Source of the DNA: Flavobacteriaceae bacterium | GTDB lineage: Bacteria > Bacteroidota > Bacteroidia > Flavobacteriales > Flavobacteriaceae | Length of the DNA: 11,051 nucleotides | Direction of reading: 5' to 3' | Assembly: GCA_018674025.1 (NCBI GenBank) | Contig: JABHBC010000224.1 | Coordinates: 1 to 11,051, forward strand | Part shown: positions 1 to 6,899 of the stretch, in pieces | Layout: every line of letters starts with the position of its first letter | Position numbering within the stretch: position 1 is the stretch's first letter | Translations under genes and position numbers: made by a program | The notes under the pieces: generated by a model | What the model was told of the DNA's origin: nothing | Databases searched by the model: none | The model's input: only the letters and a program-made list of their open reading frames with translations

Positions 1-492
1 AATTCTTTAGATTTGAGTGATACCCAAGTTAATTCTGGAATTCAAACTTTTTTCTCTGCCTTATTTAATCTACCACTTTTAAATATTTTGATAGCATTTG
101 TGTTTTTCTTTATCTCGGGGTTATTTCTTTATGGATCTGTATTTGCGGCTATTGGAGCAGCTGTAGATAGCGAAACAGATGCTAATCAATTTATGTTTCC
201 ACTAAGTATGCCACTGATTATTGGACTTTACGTTGGTATCTTTACAGTTTCTGAAGATCCATCTGGAACTGTTCCAACAATTTTTTCACACATACCGTTT
301 ACTTCACCAATAGTCATGATGATGCGAATTCCATACGGAGTTCCAATTTATGAGCAACTTATTTCACTTTCAATATTAGTAGCTACATTTTTTGCAATTG
401 TTTGGTTTGCAGCAAAAATATATCGTGTTGGAATTTTAATGTATGGCCAAAAGCCTAGTTATAAAGATCTTTATAAATGGTTAAAATATTAA
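1..492 (+). CDS. ABC-2 type (NatB-like) transporter permease, C-terminal part
   Basis: This is the 3' part of a membrane permease gene. The frame is open from base 1 (Asn-Ser-Leu-Asp-Leu...), so the gene starts left of the window and the TTG at 13 is only an internal Leu codon. About 163 residues are visible. They contain hydrophobic segments around residues 28-55, 65-85 and 119-145 of the visible part, plus a weaker hydrophobic stretch with a run of methionines in SPIVMMMRIPYG. The stretch FAAIGAAVDSETDANQFMFP followed by a hydrophobic helix, and the PFTSP motif before the last helix, are what I recognise from the ABC-2/NatB permease family (COG1668), which pairs with a NatA-type ATPase to export small substrates. 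The ATPase gene is presumably just upstream. The substrate cannot be read from the sequence. Only 3 bp separate its stop from the next gene, so the two are almost certainly co-transcribed. Confidence 0.8.
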   Translation, partial: NSLDLSDTQVNSGIQTFFSALFNLPLLNILIAFVFFFISGLFLYGSVFAAIGAAVDSETDANQFMFPLSMPLIIGLYVGIFTVSEDPSGTVPTIFSHIPFTSPIVMMMRIPYGVPIYEQLISLSILVATFFAIVWFAAKIYRVGILMYGQKPSYKDLYKWLKY

Positions 493-495
493 TTT

Positions 496-1662
496 ATGTC
501 TAAAATTTTAATAGTTGAAGATGAAATAGCTATTCGAAGAGTTTTAATAAAAATTCTTGCGGAAGAAAACAGTGACTTTGTTATTTCACAAGTACCAGAT
601 GGACTCGAAGCGATTGATCATATTAAAAATAATGAAATTGATTTAATACTTTGTGATATCAAAATGCCAAAAAAGGATGGTATAGAGGTGTTAGAATATG
701 CTAAAAGAATTAAACCTGAAACTCCAATTATAATGATTTCTGGTCACGGTGATTTAGATACTGCAGTTGAAACAATGAGACTTGGTGCGTTCGATTATAT
801 TTCGAAACCACCAGATTTAAATAGATTATTGACTGCCGTTAGAAATGCTTTAGATAATAAAAAATTAATTACTGAGAATATTAGATTAAGAAAGCAAATT
901 AATACATCCTATGAGATGATCGGCGAAAGTGAAGGAATCAAGGAAATTAAAAACCTAATTGATAAAGTAGCTCCAACTGATGCTAGAGTTTTAATTACTG
1001 GTCCAAATGGATCTGGAAAAGAGTTAGTTGCTCATTGGTTACATCAAAAAAGTAAAAGATTTTCTTCCCCGTTAATTGAAGTTAATTGTGCTGCAATTCC
1101 AAATGAATTAATTGAAAGTGAGTTATTTGGTCACCAAAAAGGTTCTTTTACAGGTGCTAGTAAAGATAAAACAGGGAAATTTGAAGCTGCTAATAATGGA
1201 ACAATCTTTTTAGATGAAATAGGGGATATGAGTTTGTCAGCTCAAGCCAAAGTTTTAAGAGCGCTTGAATCTAATTCTATTCAAAAGGTAGGTGCACAAA
1301 AAGATATTAAGATTAACGTCCGTGTGATTGCTGCTACTAATAAAAATTTAAAAGAAGAGATAACAAAAGGAAACTTTAGAGAAGATTTATTTCATCGTTT
1401 AGCTGTAATTTTAATCAAAGTTCCTTCTTTGAATAGTAGAGCTGAAGATATTCCATTATTGGTTGACTATTTCTCTGATAAAATATCTAAATCTCAAGGT
1501 ATTACTAATAAGCCATTTACAAATGATGCTATTAGCTTATTAAAATCCTATGATTGGTCTGGAAATATAAGAGGTCTTAGAAATGTTGTAGAGAGATTGA
1601 TAATACTGGGTGACGAAAGAGAAATCACAGAAAATAATATTAAAGAATATTCAAATAAATAA
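496..1662 (+). CDS. Sigma-54-dependent response regulator (receiver + AAA+, no HTH)
   Basis: NtrC-family bacterial enhancer-binding protein of 388 residues. The receiver domain (about 1-120) has the acidic pocket D9/E10, phosphoacceptor D54 in LILCDIKMP, S82 and K104. The AAA+ domain (about 140-370) has Walker A GPNGSGKE at 169-176, the sigma-54-contacting loop GSFTGA at 216-221 (GAFTGA variant), Walker B IFLDEIGD near 237-244, FREDLFHRL at 294-302, and sensor II WSGNIRGLRN at 354-363. Gly360 replaces the usual Glu of GNVRELRN. The protein stops about 25 residues after that motif, where NtrC homologues of roughly 450-470 residues carry a linker and Fis-type helix-turn-helix. Known family behaviour: phosphorylation controls oligomerisation and ATP-driven remodelling of sigma-54 RNA polymerase. 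The inferred consequence here is activation from solution or through a partner. The ATG lies 3 bp after the permease stop. No cognate histidine kinase is in the window. Confidence 0.93.
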   Translation: MSKILIVEDEIAIRRVLIKILAEENSDFVISQVPDGLEAIDHIKNNEIDLILCDIKMPKKDGIEVLEYAKRIKPETPIIMISGHGDLDTAVETMRLGAFDYISKPPDLNRLLTAVRNALDNKKLITENIRLRKQINTSYEMIGESEGIKEIKNLIDKVAPTDARVLITGPNGSGKELVAHWLHQKSKRFSSPLIEVNCAAIPNELIESELFGHQKGSFTGASKDKTGKFEAANNGTIFLDEIGDMSLSAQAKVLRALESNSIQKVGAQKDIKINVRVIAATNKNLKEEITKGNFREDLFHRLAVILIKVPSLNSRAEDIPLLVDYFSDKISKSQGITNKPFTNDAISLLKSYDWSGNIRGLRNVVERLIILGDEREITENNIKEYSNK

Positions 1663-1674
1663 TTATTGGGTTTT

Positions 1675-3048
1675 ATGAAAAATTATATTTTAACTATTTT
1701 AATTATTATACCTTTTTTTGTTTTATCTCAAACTGATGAAAAAGTCATTTCAGATATTTACACGAACTCACTAACAAAAGGGCAAAGTTACAATTGGCTG
1801 GATTACCTTTCTAATAACATAGGAAGTAGACTTTCTGGTTCTCTTGGAGCTGAGAAAGCAGTAGCATGGACAAAAGAAGAATTAGAAAAGTTAGGTTTAG
1901 ATAAAGTTTGGTTACAGCCAGTTATGGTTCCAAAATGGGTTAGAGGTATTCCTGAATTTGCTTACATTGAAACTAAACCTGGAAATACTATCAAGGTAAA
2001 TATTTGCGCTTTGGGAGGTTCAATATCAACACCATCAACAGGTTTAAAAGCTAAGATTGTTGAAGTTTCTGGAGTTGAGGAATTAGAAAAATTGGGTAGA
2101 GATAAGATTAAAGATAAAATTGTTTTTTTTAATAGGCCAATGGATGCTTCTCTTATCAACACTTTTGAGTCTTATGGTGGTTGTGTAAATCAGAGGTATT
2201 CAGGAGCAATGGAAGCAAGCAAATTTGGAGCAATAGGTGTAATAGTTAGATCAATGAATTTAAGAATTGATGATTTGCCTCATACAGGATCAATGACTTA
2301 TGGAGATATATCACCTATTGATAGAATACCATCTGCTGCGATAAGTACAAAACATGCAGATTTGTTAAGCGGAATGCTTAAACTAGATAGTAACATTCAG
2401 TTTTATTTTAAACAAAACTCTAAGCAATTAGATGACGTTTTATCTCATAATGTAATTGGTGAGATTACTGGCAGTGAATATCCGGATGAATACATTGTTG
2501 TAGGAGGTCATTTAGATTCATGGGATCTCGGCGATGGAGCTCACGATGATGGTGCTGGGTGTACTCAATCAATGGAGGTACTAAGACTATTAAAACTTTC
2601 AGGAATAAAGCCAAAAAGATCAATTAGAGTTGTTTTATTTATGAACGAAGAAAATGGATTAAGAGGAGGAAATAAATATGCAGAAATTGCAGCTCAAAAA
2701 AATGAAAATCACATTTTCGCTCTTGAAAGTGATGCAGGAGGATTTACACCTAGGGGTTTTTACTTTGACTGTAATCAATCAAATTTTGAACAGATTTTAT
2801 CATGGAAAAGTTTATTTAAGCCATACTTGATACATTTTTTTGAATTAGGTGGTAGTGGAGCTGATATTGGTCCATTGAAAAATGAAACAAACGTTTTGTC
2901 TGGCTTAAAACCTGATTCACAAAGATATTTTGATTATCATCACGCTCCAAATGATACTTTTGATGCAGTTAATAAAAGAGAACTTGAATTAGGTGCAGCG
3001 ACGATGACCTCATTAATTTATTTGATAGATAAGTATGGAATCTTATAA
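1675..3048 (+). CDS. Exported M28 family metallopeptidase, carboxypeptidase Q-like
   Basis: Secreted or periplasmic dizinc exopeptidase of 457 residues. The ATG at 1675 is preferred over the in-frame TTG at 1666 because it gives a clean signal peptide: Lys2, a hydrophobic core at 4-17, and probable cleavage near VLS-Q at 18/19. There is no lipobox Cys. A PA-like insert domain covers roughly 100-245. The catalytic domain follows with the expected metal and catalytic residues: H279 in GGHLDSW, D291/D292 in HDDGAG, E325/E326 in NEENG, D353 in ESDAGG, and H422/H423 in YHHAPNDTFD. The blocks GHLDSWDLGDGAHDDGAG, PKRSIRVVLF and ALESDAGGFTP resemble plasma glutamate carboxypeptidase/carboxypeptidase Q, which cleaves dipeptides, more than single-domain aminopeptidases. 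It starts 12 bp after the sigma-54 regulator and is probably in the same transcript. The role is inferred to be peptide scavenging; the exact substrate is unknown. Confidence 0.92.
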   Translation: MKNYILTILIIIPFFVLSQTDEKVISDIYTNSLTKGQSYNWLDYLSNNIGSRLSGSLGAEKAVAWTKEELEKLGLDKVWLQPVMVPKWVRGIPEFAYIETKPGNTIKVNICALGGSISTPSTGLKAKIVEVSGVEELEKLGRDKIKDKIVFFNRPMDASLINTFESYGGCVNQRYSGAMEASKFGAIGVIVRSMNLRIDDLPHTGSMTYGDISPIDRIPSAAISTKHADLLSGMLKLDSNIQFYFKQNSKQLDDVLSHNVIGEITGSEYPDEYIVVGGHLDSWDLGDGAHDDGAGCTQSMEVLRLLKLSGIKPKRSIRVVLFMNEENGLRGGNKYAEIAAQKNENHIFALESDAGGFTPRGFYFDCNQSNFEQILSWKSLFKPYLIHFFELGGSGADIGPLKNETNVLSGLKPDSQRYFDYHHAPNDTFDAVNKRELELGAATMTSLIYLIDKYGIL

Positions 3049-3050
3049 AT

Positions 3051-3173
3051 GGTCCAATTGAAGATGCTGTATGGCGTACTGGTCTAATAGTTTCTTTTAG
3101 TAGTAGAAGTGGTAATCCTATAAACTCAAATATTTTAGTTTTTACTGGAAAATTAAAAATTAAAATTTATTAA
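3051..3173 (+). pseudogene. Possible remnant of a gene 3' end (no start codon)
   Basis: The frame is open from 3033 to a TAA at 3171-3173 and reads as protein-like sequence from about 3051 (GPIEDAVWRTGLIVSF...GKLKIKIY). There is no ATG, GTG or TTG in this frame after the upstream stop at 3030-3032. It would overlap the 3' end of convergent kdsA by 14 bp. I do not recognise a family. The alternatives are the decayed tail of a lost gene or chance: by a rough estimate at about 70% AT, 46 codons without a stop has a probability of a few percent. Confidence 0.25.
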
Positions 3174-3969
3174 TAGTTTTTCTGATTTCTACCAAATTAG
3201 AAACTAAATTTTCTAATTGACTTAAATCTAACATATTTGCACCGTCACTTTTTGCATTTTTTGGATCAAAATGTGTTTCGATAAATAATCCATCTATATT
3301 ATTGACAACACCAGCTCTTGCAATAGTTTCAATCATTTCAGGAACACCACCTGTAACTCCACTTGTTTGATTTGGTTTTTGGAGAGAATGTGTGACATCT
3401 AGTATTGTAGGTGCAATCGACTTCATTGTAGGTATACCTCTGAAATCTACTATCATATCATGATACCCAAACATAGTACCACGATCGGTGATAAATACAT
3501 TTGTATTATTAGAGTCTTTTACTTTTTGTACAGCATATTGCATACTTTCAGGACTCATGAATTGGCCTTTTTTAAGGTTTACTGTTTTACCTGTTTTAGC
3601 AGCAGCAACAACTAAATCGGTTTGTCTTACTAAAAAAGCAGGAATTTGTAAAACATCTACATATTTAGCTGCTAAATCAGCATCTTTTACTTCATGAATA
3701 TCAGTAATAGTAGGAATATCTAAGTTTGAAGAAACTTTGTTTAAAATTTCTAACGCTTTAATATCCCCAATTCCGGTAAAACTATCAATCCTACTTCTGT
3801 TAGCTTTTTTGAAACTACCTTTAAAAATAAAAGGAACTTTGTATTCATTTGAGATATTTAAAATCTTTTCAGCAATTTTAAATGCCATTTCTTCACTTTC
3901 AATAGCGCAAGGGCCAGCAATTAAAATAAAGTTATTTGAATTTAGATGTTTAAGTTTTGGAATATTCAT
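3160..3969 (-). CDS. kdsA: 3-deoxy-8-phosphooctulonate (KDO-8-P) synthase
   Basis: Cytoplasmic enzyme condensing phosphoenolpyruvate with D-arabinose 5-phosphate to make KDO-8-phosphate, the precursor of KDO in the lipid A-core of LPS. The 269 residues match the usual family length and form one TIM-barrel domain. Recognisable blocks are AGPCAIES (18-25), KGSFKKANRSR (50-60), TDIHE (89-93), QIPAFLVRQTDL (108-119), NLKKGQF (131-137), TDRGTMFGYHDMIVDFR (161-177) and DVTHSLQKPN (191-200). Cys21 in the first block, with H194, E231 and D242, reproduces the metal site of the Aquifex-type metal-dependent class; the E. coli class has Asn in place of this Cys. The ATG start gives the normal distance to AGPC. 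It is divergent from typA across a 121-bp gap and convergent with the M28 operon. It is a housekeeping LPS gene and not obviously part of the glycan operon further right. Confidence 0.97.
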   Translation of the reverse strand: MNIPKLKHLNSNNFILIAGPCAIESEEMAFKIAEKILNISNEYKVPFIFKGSFKKANRSRIDSFTGIGDIKALEILNKVSSNLDIPTITDIHEVKDADLAAKYVDVLQIPAFLVRQTDLVVAAAKTGKTVNLKKGQFMSPESMQYAVQKVKDSNNTNVFITDRGTMFGYHDMIVDFRGIPTMKSIAPTILDVTHSLQKPNQTSGVTGGVPEMIETIARAGVVNNIDGLFIETHFDPKNAKSDGANMLDLSQLENLVSNLVEIRKTINKF

Positions 3970-3994
3970 AAATGTTTGTAAAAAATAATTTTAG

Positions 3995-4002
3995 TAAAGT
4001 TA
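3995..4002 (-). promoter_or_regulatory. Weak candidate -7 element for kdsA
   Basis: Read on the minus strand this is TAACTTTA, which matches the Bacteroidota -7 consensus TAnnTTTG at all but the last position. It lies about 25 bp upstream of the kdsA ATG. No clear TTG -33 partner is visible at the expected spacing. A second near match on the same strand (4079-4072, TT at the start instead of AA would be needed to improve it) would give a leader of roughly 95 nt. Confidence 0.25.
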
Positions 4003-4061
4003 CTGCTTTTTTAATATCTGTATAAAAATAATTTTATTCTTCTAATGATAATAATATAGCT

Positions 4062-4069
4062 TACATTTG
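4062..4069 (+). promoter_or_regulatory. Bacteroidota -7 promoter element for typA
   Basis: TACATTTG is an exact match to the TAnnTTTG -7 consensus of Bacteroidota sigma-ABfr promoters. Transcription would start near 4075, leaving a leader of about 15 nt before the typA ATG at 4091. A -33 TTG is not evident in the AT-rich sequence upstream. The element forms part of the small inverted repeat ATTTG-CA-CAAAT at 4065-4076. Confidence 0.5.
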
Positions 4070-4090
4070 CACAAATTTTAAAATTTAGTC

Positions 4091-5890
4091 ATGACTAAAA
4101 CAAAAAATATTGCAATAATTGCTCACGTAGATCACGGAAAGACAACTTTAGTGGATAAAATTATGTTTCATTGTCAGTTGTTTAGGGATAATGAAAACAA
4201 GGGCGATTTGATTTTAGATAACAATGACTTAGAAAGAGAAAGAGGAATTACAATTACTTCAAAAAACGTATCAGTTATTTATAAGAACACTAAAATTAAT
4301 ATAATTGATACACCTGGTCACGCAGATTTTGGAGGAGAAGTTGAAAGAGTTTTAAACATGGCAGATGGTGTTTTACTTCTAGTTGATGCTTTTGAAGGAC
4401 CAATGCCTCAAACCAGATTTGTACTACAAAAAGCTTTAGATCTAGGCCTAAAGCCATGCGTAGTTATTAATAAAGTTGATAAAGAAAATTGTACACCCGA
4501 ACAAGTTCATGAGTCAGTTTTTGATTTAATGTTTGAGTTAGGAGCTGAAGAATGGCAATTAGATTTTCCTACTGTTTATGGATCAGCTAAAGAAAACTGG
4601 ATGAGTGATGATTGGAAAGATGTTACAGAAAACATTGAGCCATTACTGAATATGGTTATTGAACACGTACCCTCTCCAAATATAGAAGAAGGAAGTACTC
4701 AAATGCTAATTACCTCATTAGACTATTCCTCATTTACAGGTAGAATAGCTATTGGAAGACTTCAAAGAGGAAAATTAATAACTGGTATGAATGTATCATT
4801 AGTTAAAAGAGATAATTCAATAGTCAAATCTAAAATCAAAGAACTACATGTATTCGAAGGTTTAGGTAGAATTAAGGTAGACGAAGTTCAACCTGGGGAT
4901 ATATGTGCGATAGTTGGGTTAGATAATTTTGAAATTGGAGATACTATCGCTGATTTTGAAAATCCTGAGTCATTAAAGACTATTGCTATTGATGAGCCTA
5001 CAATGAGTATGTTATTTACTATTAATGATTCTCCCTTTTTTGGAAATGATGGAAAATATGTTACTTCTAGACATATTAAAGACAGATTAAATAAAGAACT
5101 TGAAAAAAATCTAGCACTTAGACTAAATGAAACAGATAGCGCTGATAAATTTTTAGTTTTTGGAAGAGGTGTATTGCACTTATCTGTCTTAATAGAAACT
5201 ATGCGAAGAGAGGGTTATGAGTTACAAATTGGACAGCCTCAAGTAATAATTAAAGATATTGACGGTCAAAAGTGTGAACCTTTTGAGGAAATGACTATTG
5301 ATTTACCAGAAACAGTTTCAGGAAAAGCCGTTGAAATGGTTTCTATAAGAAAAGGGGAAATGTTAAGTATGGTTTCTAAAGGTGAGAGAATGGTTTGTGA
5401 ATTTTTAATACCCTCTAGAGGTATAATTGGTTTAAGAAACCAGTTACTTACTGCTACAGCTGGAGAAGCAATAATGACCCATAGATTTAAAGAATACAAG
5501 CCAGTAAAAGGTGGTATTCCAGAAAGACAAAACGGTTCTCTAGTTTCTATGGAAAAAGGAAAAGCTATACCTTATTCAATCGATAAATTACAAGACAGGG
5601 GTAAGTTTTTTGTTAACCCAGGTGAAGAAATTTATGAAGGTCAGGTTATTGGTGAAAATTCCAGAGGGGATGATATGGTTATAAATATTACCAAAACAAA
5701 AAAATTGAGTAATGTTAGATCATCTGGAGCTGATGATAAAGCAAAAATTGTTCCAGCAATTAAATTTTCACTTGAAGAGGCTTTAGAATATATTCAAAAA
5801 GATGAGTATGTAGAAGTTACTCCTTTAAATCTTAGATTAAGAAAAATTTTATTAAAAGAAGTTGAAAGAAAAAGAAATAAGTTGATTTAA
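4091..5890 (+). CDS. typA: Translational GTPase TypA/BipA
   Basis: Ribosome-associated GTPase related to EF-G and LepA, acting in ribosome biogenesis and in stress and cold adaptation. The 599 residues match the normal family length. The G domain carries G1 AHVDHGKTT (11-19), G2 RGITI (51-55), G3 DTPGHADF (73-80), G4 NKVD (127-130) and G5 SAK (165-167). Next come the OB-like domain II (about 205-300), the EF-G-like domains III and V (about 305-480, including the block RGIIGLRN that I recognise from BipA) and the family-specific C-terminal domain (about 485-599) with GGIPERQNGSL, GKFFVNPGEEIYEGQVIGE and LNLRLRKILL. All key residues are intact. It is divergent from kdsA with its own promoter-like element. 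The acyltransferase gene begins about 40 bp after its stop with no clear promoter of its own, so it is probably served by read-through. Confidence 0.98.
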   Translation: MTKTKNIAIIAHVDHGKTTLVDKIMFHCQLFRDNENKGDLILDNNDLERERGITITSKNVSVIYKNTKINIIDTPGHADFGGEVERVLNMADGVLLLVDAFEGPMPQTRFVLQKALDLGLKPCVVINKVDKENCTPEQVHESVFDLMFELGAEEWQLDFPTVYGSAKENWMSDDWKDVTENIEPLLNMVIEHVPSPNIEEGSTQMLITSLDYSSFTGRIAIGRLQRGKLITGMNVSLVKRDNSIVKSKIKELHVFEGLGRIKVDEVQPGDICAIVGLDNFEIGDTIADFENPESLKTIAIDEPTMSMLFTINDSPFFGNDGKYVTSRHIKDRLNKELEKNLALRLNETDSADKFLVFGRGVLHLSVLIETMRREGYELQIGQPQVIIKDIDGQKCEPFEEMTIDLPETVSGKAVEMVSIRKGEMLSMVSKGERMVCEFLIPSRGIIGLRNQLLTATAGEAIMTHRFKEYKPVKGGIPERQNGSLVSMEKGKAIPYSIDKLQDRGKFFVNPGEEIYEGQVIGENSRGDDMVINITKTKKLSNVRSSGADDKAKIVPAIKFSLEEALEYIQKDEYVEVTPLNLRLRKILLKEVERKRNKLI

Positions 5891-5930
5891 AAAATAAATA
5901 GTATTTTCATATCAAATAAAATTTAGTACT

Positions 5931-6899
5931 ATTTACTCCATAAAAAAATACAATAAGAATTATAAGTCAGATTGGGATAATTTTGTTTCAAACTCTAGAA
6001 ATGGTACGTTTTTATTTCATAGAGATTTTATGGATTACCACAGTGAAAAATTTTCTGATTACTCATTGTTAATTTATAAAGGCAAAAAACTAATTTCACT
6101 ACTTCCTGCTAATTTAAAAAATGACCAATTATTCTCACACAGTGGTTTAAGCTATGGTGGATTTATTTTTGATGATCAATCAAAATATAAAGATGTGGTT
6201 GAGGTTTTTAAACTTACACTTGAAACGCTTTATAATAATAACATTAGCAAATTAATCTATAAATGTATCCCAATTATTTATCATCAGTTACCAACAGATG
6301 AATCGAAACATATTTTATTCAAGTTAAATGCAAAACTTATTAAAACTGAGTTATTGTCAGTAGTAAAAAAAAATAGAGCATCCTTATCCAAGGACAGAAA
6401 TAGTGGGTTAAGTAGAGGGGTGAAAAATAACTTAATTATTAAAGAAGTTAATGATTTTGATGACTTTTGGAATTTATTATTAATTCCAAACCTAAAACTA
6501 AAACATAATGTTACACCCGTCCACTCAATTAAAGAAATCACTCTATTAAAAAATAAATTCAATAATAACATTAGACAATTTAATGTCTATCATGAAAATG
6601 ACTTAATTGCAGGTACAACAATTTTTGAAACAAAAACAACTGCACATGTTCAGTATATATCATCAAATAACACAAAAAACAAACTTGGCAGTTTAGATTT
6701 TTTATTTAACTACTTAATCAAAAACACTTTTAGTGACAAACTCTTTTTTGATTTTGGTAATTCAAATGAAGAAAATGGACAAAAATTAAATAAGGGATTA
6801 TTGTATTGGAAAGAAGGTTTTGGAGCAAAATCTATTTCTCAAGATTTTTATAAAATTGAAACTCTAAATTTCAATAATTTAGATAATTTATTTGTTTAA
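5931..6899 (+). CDS. FemAB/GNAT-like acyltransferase, non-canonical start
   Basis: Probable N-acyltransferase of the GNAT/FemAB fold (BioF2-like acetyltransferase family) of the type found in polysaccharide loci. The first ATG is at 6030 and gives 289 residues, but the family block WDNFVSNSRNGTFLFHRDF lies directly upstream in the same frame, followed by MDYHSEKFSDYSLLIYKG across that ATG. The frame is open from 5898 and contains no ATG, GTG or TTG before 6030. By position the best starts are ATT at 5931 (322 residues) or ATA at 5940. The C-terminal half has the acyl-CoA-fold segments DLIAGTTIF, AHVQYISSN and FFDFGNSNEENG...LYWKEGFGA. The donor and acceptor are unknown; acylation of an amino sugar in the neighbouring glycan is inferred. 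The end overlaps convergent wzx by 12 bp, so no terminator separates them. A start-codon mutation or base error is the alternative explanation. Confidence 0.8.
   Translation: MYSIKKYNKNYKSDWDNFVSNSRNGTFLFHRDFMDYHSEKFSDYSLLIYKGKKLISLLPANLKNDQLFSHSGLSYGGFIFDDQSKYKDVVEVFKLTLETLYNNNISKLIYKCIPIIYHQLPTDESKHILFKLNAKLIKTELLSVVKKNRASLSKDRNSGLSRGVKNNLIIKEVNDFDDFWNLLLIPNLKLKHNVTPVHSIKEITLLKNKFNNNIRQFNVYHENDLIAGTTIFETKTTAHVQYISSNNTKNKLGSLDFLFNYLIKNTFSDKLFFDFGNSNEENGQKLNKGLLYWKEGFGAKSISQDFYKIETLNFNNLDNLFV

Noticed and set aside
13..15. TTG as the start of the first gene.
   Set aside because: The frame is already open at base 1 and the protein is clearly only the C-terminal part of an ABC-2 permease.
1666..1668. 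TTG as start of the M28 peptidase.
   Set aside because: The ATG at 1675 gives a normal signal peptide beginning MKN; the TTG adds only three residues and shortens the spacing to the previous stop.
3488..3988. Plus-strand open frames opposite kdsA.
   Set aside because: kdsA is fully conserved on the minus strand and these frames resemble no protein family I know.
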